64,000 nucleotides of DNA from CAYYWP01 sp050176585 (lineage in GTDB: Bacteria; Desulfobacterota; Binatia; HRBIN30; CADEER01), in NCBI GenBank assembly GCA_050176585.1, contig JBFXHX010000005.1:1-64000 (forward strand). The letters are read 5' to 3'. Of the stretch, positions 54,336 through 63,678 are shown in pieces. The notes under the pieces are model-generated. The model was not told the origin of the DNA, ran no database searches, and saw only the letters and a list, made by a program, of their open reading frames with translations. Each line of letters begins with the position of its first letter. Positions within the stretch are counted from its first letter, which is position 1. The translations under genes were made by a program, and so were the position numbers.

Positions 54336-55652
54336 TCAGCCGCGGCGCGGAGAGCGGCCCGTGAAACGGGTGTACAAGTGATAGCCGAGCCACCGCAGCG
54401 GCTCGCGCGGGATGTACGGCAGAGATCTCTCGTAAAACGGAAGGGCGGACCAGGGCTCCCGGTTGTCGCTGTACAGTTCCGTGAGTACCCGGCCGGCCAG
54501 GGCGGCCAGGGCGAGGCCGTGGCCGCTGTACCCGAGCGCGTAATAGACGTTGCGAGCCGCACCGGTTGTCCCGATGGAGCATACGCGGTCGAAGCTGACG
54601 TCGAGGGTCCCCACCCATTGATGGGCGATCGGCACGTCGCCGAATCCGGGGAAATAGCCCCGCAGGTGGCGTACGATCGCAGCTGCCGCTCGCTCGCTGC
54701 GCCGCCGCGACGCGGGCAGGACCGGCGCACCGCCGGGGCAGTAGGTGTACGCATCGTTGCCCCCGCCGCCAAACAGGAGGCGGTGGCCCGGCGTGCGGCA
54801 GCCATACGCGACGCGGTCGCGGTCGTCGGTGAAGCCGGCGCGTGCCGCCAATCCGAACGCCGACCATTCTGCGGCGCTGAGCGGCGCGGTCGCGATCACG
54901 TGCGAATGGAGCGGCAAGATGCGCGAACGAAAGTAGCCGAGCAATGGCGTATACGCGTTGGTCGCCAGCACCAGCGCCGCGGCGCGCACCGTCGCCGCGG
55001 GCGTGTGCAGGACCAGCGCGTTCCCTTCGTCGATCCGCAGCACCGGCGTGCGCTCGTAGATGGCGACACCGCGGTCGAGCAGTGCCGGCCGTAACCCGCG
55101 GACCACGGCAGCGGCGTTTACCGTGGCGGCCGTCGGATCCAGCGCCGCGCCGTGCGCTCCGGCGACACCAGTTGCGCGCCCATCCAGCCACTGCATCGGG
55201 ATGCCCCACGCGCGGTAGCGCTCGGCACGCGCCTGACCCGACTCGGCCGAGCGCGCGGACGTGTATACCTCGGCGACGCCGCAGCGGCTAAATCCCGCCG
55301 GTAGGGTAGAGCGCCCGGCCAGGTTCTCCACGATGTCGATGCCGAGCCGCGTCGCCGCGTACACACGGCGCGCCGTGGTTGGATCCTCGGGTTCGATACC
55401 GGCGATGCCATTGAGTACGAGGCCACCGTTGCGCCCACTCGCCCCATTGGCCAGCGCACGCGCTTCCAGCAGTGCGATCCGCCGTCCCGGAAAGCGCTCG
55501 CTCAGATGCCACGCGGTGGACACTCCCGTCAGACCGCCACCGACGACGACGACATCGGCCGAGATGACACCGGCGGCTGGCGGCAACGGTGCATACGGCG
55601 GCAACTCGGCCAGCCAGGACGAACGATTCTCGTCGAGTTGGTCGGGACGCAC
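54336..55652 (-). CDS. FAD-dependent amine oxidoreductase, PuuB-like
   Basis: 438 aa from the GTG at 55652; in-frame upstream valines are not GTG, so this is the natural start. D-amino-acid-oxidase fold: ADVVVVGGGLTGVSTAWHL binds FAD, then NGASGRNGGLVL and the C-terminal YALGYSGHGLALAALAGRVL. It is closest to gamma-glutamylputrescine oxidases and related sarcosine-type enzymes. The gamma-glutamylputrescine synthetase and aldehyde dehydrogenase of that route are not in the window. It is divergent from the GNAT-like and potA genes, which supports a polyamine substrate. Confidence 0.83.
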   Translation of the reverse strand: MRPDQLDENRSSWLAELPPYAPLPPAAGVISADVVVVGGGLTGVSTAWHLSERFPGRRIALLEARALANGASGRNGGLVLNGIAGIEPEDPTTARRVYAATRLGIDIVENLAGRSTLPAGFSRCGVAEVYTSARSAESGQARAERYRAWGIPMQWLDGRATGVAGAHGAALDPTAATVNAAAVVRGLRPALLDRGVAIYERTPVLRIDEGNALVLHTPAATVRAAALVLATNAYTPLLGYFRSRILPLHSHVIATAPLSAAEWSAFGLAARAGFTDDRDRVAYGCRTPGHRLLFGGGGNDAYTYCPGGAPVLPASRRRSERAAAAIVRHLRGYFPGFGDVPIAHQWVGTLDVSFDRVCSIGTTGAARNVYYALGYSGHGLALAALAGRVLTELYSDNREPWSALPFYERSLPYIPREPLRWLGYHLYTRFTGRSPRRG

Positions 55653-55822
55653 GGCTCGCCGGGTGAGCTTTACACGAGCCGGGTGCGGTTGGCATCCTGT
55701 GCTGACAAAAGGACCTGTGAGCCGAGGACGCCGCCGAGCGCAGCGATCTCGGCGCCGCGCCCGGCAGCTCCGCCGACATCGCACCGCCGGCTCGTGCCCG
55801 ACGCCGGGTCTAGGAGGCAGAC

Positions 55823-57106
55823 GTGACACCAACCCTTGGCACACGCGTGCGGCTCTGCCTCAAGGATCTCTACCAGCAGGACATCGTGGAGATGATCGAG
55901 CGCGAGACCCGGCGCTATGAGCTGCATTCGATCGAGCATCCCGATCACCCGGACTTTCCGCGCGCATACCAGATTCTGTGGGATGCGTTTGGGCCGGCCG
56001 GCGAGATGGAACCGGAGGCCGCCATTCGCCGCTTTTTGCTCGACGACCCCTTCGAGCCGCTGCCCTCGAAAACGTTCATTCGGTACTTCTTGCTCGTCGC
56101 AAAGGATCGCGAAGGCAATCTGCGCGGCGTTCGGGACGGGTCAGTCATCTACAACCCGAGCTGGGCGCCGGACCTGTGTACCATCTACCTGTCGCACATT
56201 TTCATGCTCCCGGCGGCGCGCGGAACGGTGCTGACATATTGGCTCCGCATCGCGCCGGTTGAGCTCGCGCTCGAGTACCTGTTCCAACTCCAGCAGCGCG
56301 GACTGGTCGCGCTGCCCCTTCCCGACCAGCCGGGCAAGTACTTCGGCGTGCAGCTCAACCTGGCGGCCGAGATGGAGTATTTCTCCCCCGACGACCGCCT
56401 GTCTCTACAGCGCATCCTGTTCTACGGCCGCGGCGGTTTCGACGTGATCGATCCCCGCCACTTTCCCTATCGGCAACCGGATTTCCGCCCGGCCGCGGTG
56501 ATCCAGGCCACCTGCAACACGCCGGTGCCGTTCATGCTGCTGCTGCGCCGCATGGGGCGCGAACGCCAGGCGCGGTTGCCGATCGAAGAAGCGCGCTTGA
56601 CCATGCGGCTCCTGTACGACGAGTTTACCTGCTTCTGCACGCCGGAGTTCCTTCAGAACAGCCTCGACATCGTCCAGCAGCGGCTCGAAGAGCGCCGTGC
56701 GAAGGGCAAGACCGACGTCGCGCTGCTGCCGCTGCCCACCGGCCCCCGCAATCTCCAGCGGTTGAAACGGCTGTTCCGCTACGACATTTACCGCCGCTAC
56801 TATCCGCAGGCCCCCGGCACTGAAGCGTACCTGGAGCGCATCCGGGCGCTGCTGACCGCAAACCCCCGCTGGTTCGACCAGGAAGTCGAGAAGCTCGCCG
56901 CCGAGCTCTCGCAGACGCCGCGCTATGTCTACGGCTCGCGCGACAAGCGCTACGAGCTGGATGCCATTCCGCCGCTGCTGGTCGAACCGGACGATTTCCC
57001 GGCCACGGCGGACAGCGCCTTGCGAGTCGATCCGGCTTCTGCGACAAGCGCCGACGATCCGGGCGGCGCGCCGCTGGCCGACTCGACGCGGGAGACACGC
57101 AGCTGA
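55823..57106 (+). CDS. GNAT-like protein, long paralogue coupled to potA
   Basis: 427 aa from the GTG at 55823 with a TAGGAGG ribosome site. Residues about 40-270 align with the 287-aa protein at 45315-46178: GEMEP (60-64), LPAARGTVLTYWLR (129-142), AEMEYFSP (182-189), YGRGGFDVIDP (201-211), YRQPDFR (216-222) and PVPFMLLLRRMGRE (234-247). The CoA-loop glycines of the short paralogue are partly lost (ARGTVLT), so this member may be a non-catalytic partner. The C-terminal 150 residues are unique. Its stop overlaps the likely potA start (CTGA). Confidence 0.75.
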   Translation: MTPTLGTRVRLCLKDLYQQDIVEMIERETRRYELHSIEHPDHPDFPRAYQILWDAFGPAGEMEPEAAIRRFLLDDPFEPLPSKTFIRYFLLVAKDREGNLRGVRDGSVIYNPSWAPDLCTIYLSHIFMLPAARGTVLTYWLRIAPVELALEYLFQLQQRGLVALPLPDQPGKYFGVQLNLAAEMEYFSPDDRLSLQRILFYGRGGFDVIDPRHFPYRQPDFRPAAVIQATCNTPVPFMLLLRRMGRERQARLPIEEARLTMRLLYDEFTCFCTPEFLQNSLDIVQQRLEERRAKGKTDVALLPLPTGPRNLQRLKRLFRYDIYRRYYPQAPGTEAYLERIRALLTANPRWFDQEVEKLAAELSQTPRYVYGSRDKRYELDAIPPLLVEPDDFPATADSALRVDPASATSADDPGGAPLADSTRETRS

Positions 57107-58290
57107 CCAATTCGCCGATCTCGAGCACGACTGAGCGCACCCCCGTCATCGCGTTGGAGGACGTGCAGAAGCGGTTCGCGTCATTCGTCGCCGTCGGGCG
57201 CGCCAGCTTCGAGGTTGCGCCCGGCGAGTTCTTTTCCGTGCTCGGCCCCTCGGGCTGCGGCAAGACGACGATATTGCGCATGATCGGCGGGTTCGAGGAC
57301 GTGACCAGCGGCCGCATCCGCCTCGACGGCGTGGACGTGCGCGGCGTGCCGCCATACCGCCGTCGGGTGAACACCGTGTTTCAGCAGTATGCGCTGTTCC
57401 CGCACCTCGACGTTTTCGACAACGTCGCCTTCGGTCCGCGCATGGCCGGGATAAAGCAGGCCGACGTGACCGCGCGGGTGCGCGAGATGCTGGACGTGGT
57501 GCGGTTGGGCGAGTTCGCGCAGCGGCGGCCCGAACAGCTCTCCAGCGGTCAGCGCCAGCGGGTCGCCCTTGCCCGCGCGCTGGTCAATTTTCCGCGCGCG
57601 CTGTTGCTCGATGAGCCGCTCAGCGCGCTTGACCTGACGCTCCGCCAGGCGATGCACGTCGAGCTGAAACGCATCCAGCGCGAGGTGGGCATCGCGTTCG
57701 TGTTCATCACCCATGATCAAGACGAGGCGCTGGCGATGTCGGATCGGATCGCCGTGATGAGCCAAGGGCGCATCGAGCAGGTCGGCACGCCGGAGGACAT
57801 TTATCATTCGCCCGCCTCGGTGTTCGTGGCCGGGTTCATCGGGTCGGCGAACCTCCTGCCCGCGCGGGTAGAGGGTCTGCAGCACGACTGGGCCAGGGTT
57901 CAACTCGCGGGCGGCCACTGGGTGCGCGTGCCGCGCGCGGACGGAAGCCTCGCTGCGGGATCGCGCTCGGTGCTGATGCTGCGCCCCGAGCGCATCGAGC
58001 TCGCCGAAGAGGCCCCCGACGCGCCCGTCTGCGCCATTTCGGTTACGGTCGCGGATGTCTCGTTTCAGGGCCCGGTCTTGCGCTGTGTGGTCCGCGACGA
58101 CGCCGACAACCAGCTGATCGCGCACATCCGCCATGCGAGACGACCCGCCGGCTTGATACGGGGGGCGCGCCGCTGGGCTATTTGGGAACCCGCCGCTGGA
58201 CGTCTGCTGCCCGCGGAACCGGGGAACGCGGGCACCGCAAACTGCGGCGTTCAACGGACGCGCCCGAGAGAGCAGAACGCGACCAGCTGA
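57103..58290 (+). CDS. potA: Polyamine ABC transporter ATPase, PotA-like
   Basis: 395 aa if started at the CTG 57103. Family members need the first strand (PVIALEDVQKRF), which a TTG start at 57154 would remove; the CTG overlaps the upstream stop (CTGA) and GGGAGA lies in front. Walker A GPSGCGKTT, signature LSSGQRQRVALARAL, Walker B LLLDEPLSALDL, switch THDQDEA, then a C-terminal TOBE-type domain. It powers the PotB/PotC permeases encoded 14 kb away. Conservative callers would report 57154. Confidence 0.9.
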   Translation: MTNSPISSTTERTPVIALEDVQKRFASFVAVGRASFEVAPGEFFSVLGPSGCGKTTILRMIGGFEDVTSGRIRLDGVDVRGVPPYRRRVNTVFQQYALFPHLDVFDNVAFGPRMAGIKQADVTARVREMLDVVRLGEFAQRRPEQLSSGQRQRVALARALVNFPRALLLDEPLSALDLTLRQAMHVELKRIQREVGIAFVFITHDQDEALAMSDRIAVMSQGRIEQVGTPEDIYHSPASVFVAGFIGSANLLPARVEGLQHDWARVQLAGGHWVRVPRADGSLAAGSRSVLMLRPERIELAEEAPDAPVCAISVTVADVSFQGPVLRCVVRDDADNQLIAHIRHARRPAGLIRGARRWAIWEPAAGRLLPAEPGNAGTANCGVQRTRPREQNATS

Positions 58291-58299
58291 GGGAGGTTC

Positions 58300-59544
58300 G
58301 TGGAAGAACCCCTCAGCTCGGTCACGGGCATCGCGGCGGCTGCGCTCGGAGGTCTCGCCGTAGGCATCGAGCGCGAATGGTCCGGCCACGCCGGTTCGCG
58401 CTTTGCGGGAGTGCGCACGTTCACGCTCCTGGGGGGTGTGGCGGGAATCGCCGGTTGGATGTGGGCGCAGGGCGATCACGCCCCCGCGGTGCTGTTGATG
58501 GCCGTCGCGGCGAGTCTGGTGATTGCGGCCTACGTCGCGGCCAGCCGGCACGATCTCGAGGCCACTACCGAGGTCGCCGCGCTCGTGGTGCTCGGCGCCG
58601 CGTTCCTCGCCGGCCGCGGTGAGTTGGTGTTGGCCAGCGCGGTAGTCGCGACCACCGTCCTCGTCCTGATTGAAAAGTCGCGGCTGCACGCCTGGGTGCG
58701 CGAGTTGAACGACACGGAGATCCGCGCCGCGGCGCGGTTTGCGGTGATGGCTGTCGTCATCCTGCCGCTGCTCCCGGAAGGGCCGTATGGTCCGTTCGGG
58801 GGCGTGCGGCCGCGCCAGCTCTGGGCGCTCGTGCTGCTGTTCTCCGGCATCAGCTTCCTTGGCTATATCGCCCGCCGGTTCGCCGGGCCCGAGCGCGGTT
58901 ACACGATCGCCGGCCTGCTCGGTGGACTGATCTCGTCCACGCAAGTCACACTCGCGTACGCCCGCGCCAGTCGCACCGAGCAGCGCGTGGACCTCTCGCT
59001 TGCCAGCGGCGCATTGGCCGCGTCGACGGTGCTCTTCGTTCGCACATTGTTCGCGGCCGCGGTGCTCGACCCGCGGTTGGCGGTAGCCCTGCTGCCGTAC
59101 GCGATCGCGCCGTTCCTCTGCGGCGTAGCGGCAACCCTTCTCACCATGCGCCGGTCGGCGGTACCGCAAGCCGAACAGCAAACGGCGCCTGCCAATCCGC
59201 TACAACTGCGCGGAGCGCTGCAGCTCGCGCTGCTCTTTCAGATCGTGCTCACCGGCGTGCACATCGTGCACAGCTACCTCGGCGACCCCGGCCTGCTCGC
59301 CTCCGGAGCAGTGGTGGGCCTGACTGATGTCGACGCCGTTACCGTATCGATGGCGCGCATGTTGAACGAGGGAGTTGCGCCTATGCGCGGCGCGCAAGCG
59401 GTCGCCGTAGGCGTCCTGTCCAACACGCTGCTCAAGGCCGCGCTGGCGGCCGCGATCGGCCGCGGCCGCTTCCGCGCGGCGGTGTCCGCAGGATTGTGCG
59501 CGATGAGCGTCACCATCGCTGCCGCGGTGCTCTTCTGGCACTGA
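58300..59544 (+). CDS. MgtC/SapB-family integral membrane protein (DUF4010 type)
   Basis: 414 aa from the GTG at 58300 (GGGAGG upstream). The N-terminal MgtC-like part has GGLAVGIEREW and FTLLGGVAG; in total about eleven hydrophobic segments, with DUF4010 in the C-terminal half (GVHIVHSYLG). Full-length members are thought to affect membrane potential or small-molecule transport; the ligand is unknown. It starts 10 bases after potA and may share its transcript. Confidence 0.82.
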   Translation: MEEPLSSVTGIAAAALGGLAVGIEREWSGHAGSRFAGVRTFTLLGGVAGIAGWMWAQGDHAPAVLLMAVAASLVIAAYVAASRHDLEATTEVAALVVLGAAFLAGRGELVLASAVVATTVLVLIEKSRLHAWVRELNDTEIRAAARFAVMAVVILPLLPEGPYGPFGGVRPRQLWALVLLFSGISFLGYIARRFAGPERGYTIAGLLGGLISSTQVTLAYARASRTEQRVDLSLASGALAASTVLFVRTLFAAAVLDPRLAVALLPYAIAPFLCGVAATLLTMRRSAVPQAEQQTAPANPLQLRGALQLALLFQIVLTGVHIVHSYLGDPGLLASGAVVGLTDVDAVTVSMARMLNEGVAPMRGAQAVAVGVLSNTLLKAALAAAIGRGRFRAAVSAGLCAMSVTIAAAVLFWH

Positions 59545-60177
59545 CGCGCAGTGCCACCGCAGCCGAATTGCACGATGGTGACAACGCGTTGCTGTGCACG
59601 TGCAGTTGCGCGCGTGGCGCGGAGAATGCGCCGCTGGAGTAGCGGATTTTTCCATTCTTGGCTCGACGCATCGCGCCGAATTTCTCGCGAGCGCTTGCAG
59701 CAGGAATGCCGGTCGAAGCGTCTCAGTCGACATGAGGGGACTGGGACGCTCCGGAACGGTGCGGGGAACCGCTACCCGCCGTCTCAGTGGTGCGCCTGCG
59801 CAACTGGACCGACTGCGCCGTGAGCCCGCCCGCAGGCGGACCCCTGATCCGGATGGTCACGCCAGAATTTTGGTCGAGCAACGCGGCGCCCCTGCCGCTC
59901 TTGCGCTTGCCGAGGTACACGCGAGCCTCACGAATGGGGCATACTGGCATCTGGTAGCGCACGCCGTACGGCGCCTGTTTGCGCTGTAGCGATTCCGGCG
60001 TTGGAGGTGCGCACCGCACCGTCGCCAACGACCTGCGCCGGTCCGCTGAGCGCGCGCGCTTGCCGCGGTGTATGCGCCGGGGCGCATCGCGGCGGCGTGC
60101 CACCCCATGTGGAGCGGTGTCGCCGATTTCGCACGCCCCCTTCCGCGGGCCGGGCGGCACAGTATACTTCCTCCTTC
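59545..60177. other. Intergenic region of about 630 bases
   Basis: Open frames exist on both strands (for example 59723-60160 minus) but none has a recognisable domain or ribosome site. A promoter for the nucleotidyltransferase gene is expected near the right end but no clear pair is seen. Confidence 0.4.
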
Positions 60178-60897
60178 ATGTCCAACCCCGGCGACCGCGC
60201 GGCTCGATATCTGGAGGAGTACGCCGGAGAGGTCCGCCGAGCCTTGGGCGAGGACTGCGTCAGCGTCGTGCTGTACGGCAGCGCAGCCGGCGTCGACTGG
60301 GTGGAGGGGAAGTCCGACCTAAATACCGTCATCGTCGTCCGCCGCATCGGCGTCCGGGCCCTCGATGCGCTCGCGCCCGTGATCGCGCGATGGCGGCCGC
60401 GCGGGCTCGCCCTGCCAGTGCTTCTCGATAGCGGTCAGGTCGAACAGGGAACGCACCTGTTTCCGATGGAGCTCGACGATATTCAGCGCCAACATCGCGT
60501 GCTCGCCGGGCTCGATCTGTTCGCGGCCATCCAGACGGAGGAGGCCGCGTTGCGCCGCGAGTGCGCCCAGGAGGCGTTTGGCAAGGTGTTGCGCCTCCGC
60601 GCCCTGTACATGGAACATGCGGCGGATGCGCCAGCGCTCGAGCGCATGATCACCGAATCGGTGAAGAGTTTCGTGATTGTCCTGCGCCATCTGCTGCGCT
60701 TGCAGGGGCAGCCCGTGCCGGCCGAGTACGATGGCGCGGTGCTCGCCGGCGAGGCGGTGATCGGGCCATTGCCGGCGATGCGGCGGGCGCTGGCGCAGCG
60801 TTCCGCCGACCGGCCAAGCGGTCTCGTCCAGGTGGCGCGCGAGTACGTTGAGGAGGCCGAACGGCTCGTCGCCGCGGTCACCGAGCTCTGTGCTTAG
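60178..60897 (+). CDS. Nucleotidyltransferase-fold protein, probably catalytically weakened
   Basis: 239 aa from the ATG at 60178. The MNT/KNT fold is shown by VVLYGSAAGVDWVEGKSDLN: the Gly34-Ser35 motif is kept but the D-x-D metal pair reads Asp47-Leu-Asn49, so one metal ligand is missing. C-terminal helices follow (HEPN-like substrate domain in related pairs). It may bind nucleotides without full activity, or be an antitoxin-like MNT. It is coupled to the next gene (stop at 60895-60897, start at 60890). Confidence 0.6.
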   Translation: MSNPGDRAARYLEEYAGEVRRALGEDCVSVVLYGSAAGVDWVEGKSDLNTVIVVRRIGVRALDALAPVIARWRPRGLALPVLLDSGQVEQGTHLFPMELDDIQRQHRVLAGLDLFAAIQTEEAALRRECAQEAFGKVLRLRALYMEHAADAPALERMITESVKSFVIVLRHLLRLQGQPVPAEYDGAVLAGEAVIGPLPAMRRALAQRSADRPSGLVQVAREYVEEAERLVAAVTELCA

Positions 60898-61642
60898 TCG
60901 GCTCGCCATCATCGCGCTCCTAGTTGCGACCTCGGCGATTGCCGCGGCGCAGGACATTCCGCCGCCGGAGGGCTTCGTCACCGATCGCGCTGGGGTCATC
61001 GACGCCGCGACCGAGGAGAAGCTGACCGAGCTCATTCAGGAGCTGCAGCAGAAGACCGGTGCGGAAATCGCGGTGTTGACCGTCGATACCACGGAGCCGC
61101 TCGACGACTTCACCTATGCGATGCGCGTCGCCGACCAGTGGAAGGCCGGAAAAAAGGGTGAAGACACCGGCGTGCTGGTTCTCCTCGCCGTGCGCGACCG
61201 CAAGGTGCGCGTGCTCACCGGCTACGGCGTCGAGGGCGTGTTGCCGGACGGCTTGGTGGGCGCCATTCAGGACCGCGAGATGGTGCCCGAGTTCCGCGCC
61301 GGACGCCTCGGCGAGGGCGTCTGGCGCGGCGTCGCGGCGCTCGCCGACCGCATCGCCACCTCGCGCGGCGTGGAGCTGACCGGTGTGCCGGCGCCGCGGG
61401 CCCGACCCGTGCCGGCACGTCCGTTCCCGCTCTGGGCGATACTACTGCTCGTCCTCGTATCGCTCTTGATGATGCGCGCGCGCAGGCACTCTCGCCGCCG
61501 CTTCGGCCGCGGCCGCGGTCGCGATGGCGGTCCGGTGTTCATCCCGGGCGGGTTCCCGGGCGGGTTTGGCGGCGGCGGCGGTGGTTTTGGTGGTTTCGGC
61601 GGTGGTGGGTTTGGCGGCGGGGGCGCCGGACGCGGCTGGTGA
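60890..61642 (+). CDS. TPM-domain membrane protein (YgcG/Psb32-like)
   Basis: 250 aa from the GTG at 60890, inside the end of the upstream gene. Signal peptide, then the TPM domain (about 25-160: GFVTDRAGVIDAATEEKL, VLLAVRDRKVRVLTGYG). One helix near 190-210 is followed by an Arg patch and a Gly/Phe-rich tail. TPM proteins sit in membranes and may act as phosphatases or assembly factors; partners are often LemA, encoded next. Confidence 0.82.
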   Translation: MLSRLAIIALLVATSAIAAAQDIPPPEGFVTDRAGVIDAATEEKLTELIQELQQKTGAEIAVLTVDTTEPLDDFTYAMRVADQWKAGKKGEDTGVLVLLAVRDRKVRVLTGYGVEGVLPDGLVGAIQDREMVPEFRAGRLGEGVWRGVAALADRIATSRGVELTGVPAPRARPVPARPFPLWAILLLVLVSLLMMRARRHSRRRFGRGRGRDGGPVFIPGGFPGGFGGGGGGFGGFGGGGFGGGGAGRGW

Positions 61643-61693
61643 TGAACAGCCGCGGTGCCCGCACATGCCGTGGAGAAGACGACGAGGAGAGCG

Positions 61694-62257
61694 ATGATGC
61701 GAAAAGTGGCGAAGGGGCTGTGCGCCGGGCTGGCGTTGTTGCTCGCCGGGTGCGGCTACAACACCATGGTGCAGATGAAGGAGACGGTCGACTCCGCCTG
61801 GGCACAGGTCGAGAACCAGCTCCAGCGCCGCAACGACCTCATCCCCAACCTCGTCGAGGTTACCAAGGGCTATGCATCGCACGAGCGGGCGGTGTTCGAG
61901 GCGGTGGCCAATGCTCGCTCGCGCCTGCTGAGCGCCGGCACGCGCGACGAGCAGATCGATGCTGCCAACCAACTCACGGGCGCGCTCGGTCGTCTGCTTG
62001 CGATTGCCGAGCGCTATCCGGATTTGAAGGCGAACCAGCAGTTCGCGCGTCTGTCCGACGAGCTGGCCGGTACCGAGAACCGCATCGCCGTCGAACGCAA
62101 GCGGTACAACGACGCCGTGCAGCTGTACAACACGTACGTGAAGCAGCTGCCGCGAGCATTGTACGCGAGTTGGATGGGGTTCGAGCCGGAGCGGTACTTC
62201 GAGGTGCCCGAATCGGCGCAGCAAGTGCCGAAAGTCGACTTCGGCACGAACCCGTGA
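61694..62257 (+). CDS. LemA-family lipoprotein
   Basis: 187 aa from the ATG at 61694 (GAGGAGA upstream). Lipobox LAGC (Cys20). LemA marks: YNTMVQMKETVDSAWAQVEN, QRRNDLIPNLVEVTKGYASH, IAVERKRYNDAVQLYN. The long coiled-coil pair is expected on the periplasmic side. The family co-occurs with TPM proteins but its function is still unclear. Confidence 0.88.
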   Translation: MMRKVAKGLCAGLALLLAGCGYNTMVQMKETVDSAWAQVENQLQRRNDLIPNLVEVTKGYASHERAVFEAVANARSRLLSAGTRDEQIDAANQLTGALGRLLAIAERYPDLKANQQFARLSDELAGTENRIAVERKRYNDAVQLYNTYVKQLPRALYASWMGFEPERYFEVPESAQQVPKVDFGTNP

Positions 62258-62317
62258 GCACGCGGCCGGCGCGGGCTGACTGCTTCACGTGACCGCAGCC
62301 GCTGACCCGGAGGCCTC

Positions 62318-62776
62318 ATGAAGATCAAGCGCATCCTTGTTCCTGTGGACTTCTCGCGCTATTCGTTGAAGGCGCTCGACGACGCCGCCGACCTCGCCGC
62401 GCCCTTTGGCGCCGAGCTCGTCGCGGTCTTCGTGATCGAGCCCATCTACTATGCGATGCCCGACTTCGTGGGCGCCGGCGGCTCGGTCGGGAGTGTGGTC
62501 GAAGAACAGCGTCAAAGCGCCGAGCGCGAGCTGGCCAAGCTGCGAGAGCGGCAGGAACGCCGCGGCCGCCGACTGCGCACCCTGGTGCGCAGCGGTGCTC
62601 CGCACGAGGGCATCGTGGATGCCGCCGCGGCCGTGAAGGCCAGCCTGATCGTCATGGCGACGCACGGGCGCACCGGGTTGACGCACGTGCTGATGGGCAG
62701 TGTCGCCGAACGCGTGGTACGCAGCGCCCCGTGCCCGGTGCTGACCATCAAACCGCGGCGGCCGAGCCGCGAGTGA
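62318..62776 (+). CDS. Universal stress protein, single domain
   Basis: 152 aa. USP fold with the ATP-binding signature ATHGRTGLTHVLMGSVAERV (G-x2-G-x9-G-S), so nucleotide-binding type. It converges with a second, two-domain USP whose stop lies only 5 bases away. Likely a stress or redox-linked regulator. Confidence 0.92.
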   Translation: MKIKRILVPVDFSRYSLKALDDAADLAAPFGAELVAVFVIEPIYYAMPDFVGAGGSVGSVVEEQRQSAERELAKLRERQERRGRRLRTLVRSGAPHEGIVDAAAAVKASLIVMATHGRTGLTHVLMGSVAERVVRSAPCPVLTIKPRRPSRE

Positions 62777-62781
62777 CCGCC

Positions 62782-63678
62782 TTACGGCAGGGCGAACGGC
62801 TCCGCGCCGGCGCGTACGGCAAGCACGCATCGGTCCACTGCACGCGCAACGCCTTCGGCGACGCTGCCGAGCAATGCATGCGCGAGTCCGGTGCGGCCGT
62901 GCGTGCCCAGCACGACGATATCTGCTGGTAGCTCGGCCGCCGTCGCCGCCACCGTCGTCGCGACATCGCCCTTCAGCGTTCGCTGCTCCCAGCTCACGCC
63001 GTCGAGGTCGAGCTGGCTGAGGAGGGCGTCCCATTCCGGCTTCAAATCCTCGGGTTCCACGACATAGATCTCGCCGCCCGCCAGGTCCGTAGCCCAGGCG
63101 TACGCCTGCACCAGCGGCTCGATCACGTGGAGAAACACCAGGCGCGCATGCCAGCGTCGCGCGAGGGCGATTGCCTCCTCCAGCGCCGGTCGCGACGCAT
63201 CCGAGAAGTCGGTCGGCGCCAGCACGCAGCGCGGTGAATCGGAGAGGACCGCTTTGGCGATGAGCACCGGTACGGTCGCCTTCCGCAGAACGCGTTCAGC
63301 CGTGCGGCCGAGCAACAGATCCGTCAGATGCGACCGCTTGCGCGAGCCGATCACCAACAGGTCGCAGCTTTGCTCGCGTGCGAAGCTGATCAGCTCCGCA
63401 TAGGGCGTGCCGACGCGCGCGCGGTACTCGACGGGCATACCGGCCAAGGCCGGTGATGCGGCAAGGGTTTTCAGGTGGTCGAGCGCGCGTCCGACCAATT
63501 CGTCGTCGACGGGGTGCTGCTTATGCAGCACGCGCTCGTACAGCGCTGGCCGGTGGACGACGTGCAGCAGGTACAGATGCGCGCCAGTCGTCCGTGCGAG
63601 CGTCGCGCCGGCGGTCAGCGCCCAGTCGGATTCCGGTGTGAAGTTCGTCCCGACGCAGAGTCGCTGCAGCTTGCGCAT
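62782..63678 (-). CDS. Universal stress protein, tandem-domain (UspE-like)
   Basis: 298 aa with two USP domains. N-terminal domain signature GSRKRSHLTDLLLGRTAERV, C-terminal GTHGRTGLAHALLGSVAEGV; both fit the nucleotide-binding pattern. Two-domain USPs can work as one pseudo-dimer. It converges with the single-domain USP. Confidence 0.92.
   Translation of the reverse strand: MRKLQRLCVGTNFTPESDWALTAGATLARTTGAHLYLLHVVHRPALYERVLHKQHPVDDELVGRALDHLKTLAASPALAGMPVEYRARVGTPYAELISFAREQSCDLLVIGSRKRSHLTDLLLGRTAERVLRKATVPVLIAKAVLSDSPRCVLAPTDFSDASRPALEEAIALARRWHARLVFLHVIEPLVQAYAWATDLAGGEIYVVEPEDLKPEWDALLSQLDLDGVSWEQRTLKGDVATTVAATAAELPADIVVLGTHGRTGLAHALLGSVAEGVARAVDRCVLAVRAGAEPFALP

Noticed and set aside
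57181..59181. 666-residue open frame on the minus strand
   Set aside because: Antisense to potA and the MgtC-like gene, with no domain resemblance.
59723..60160. 145-residue minus-strand frame in the intergenic gap
   Set aside because: Ordered-looking middle but no family match or start signal; not enough support.
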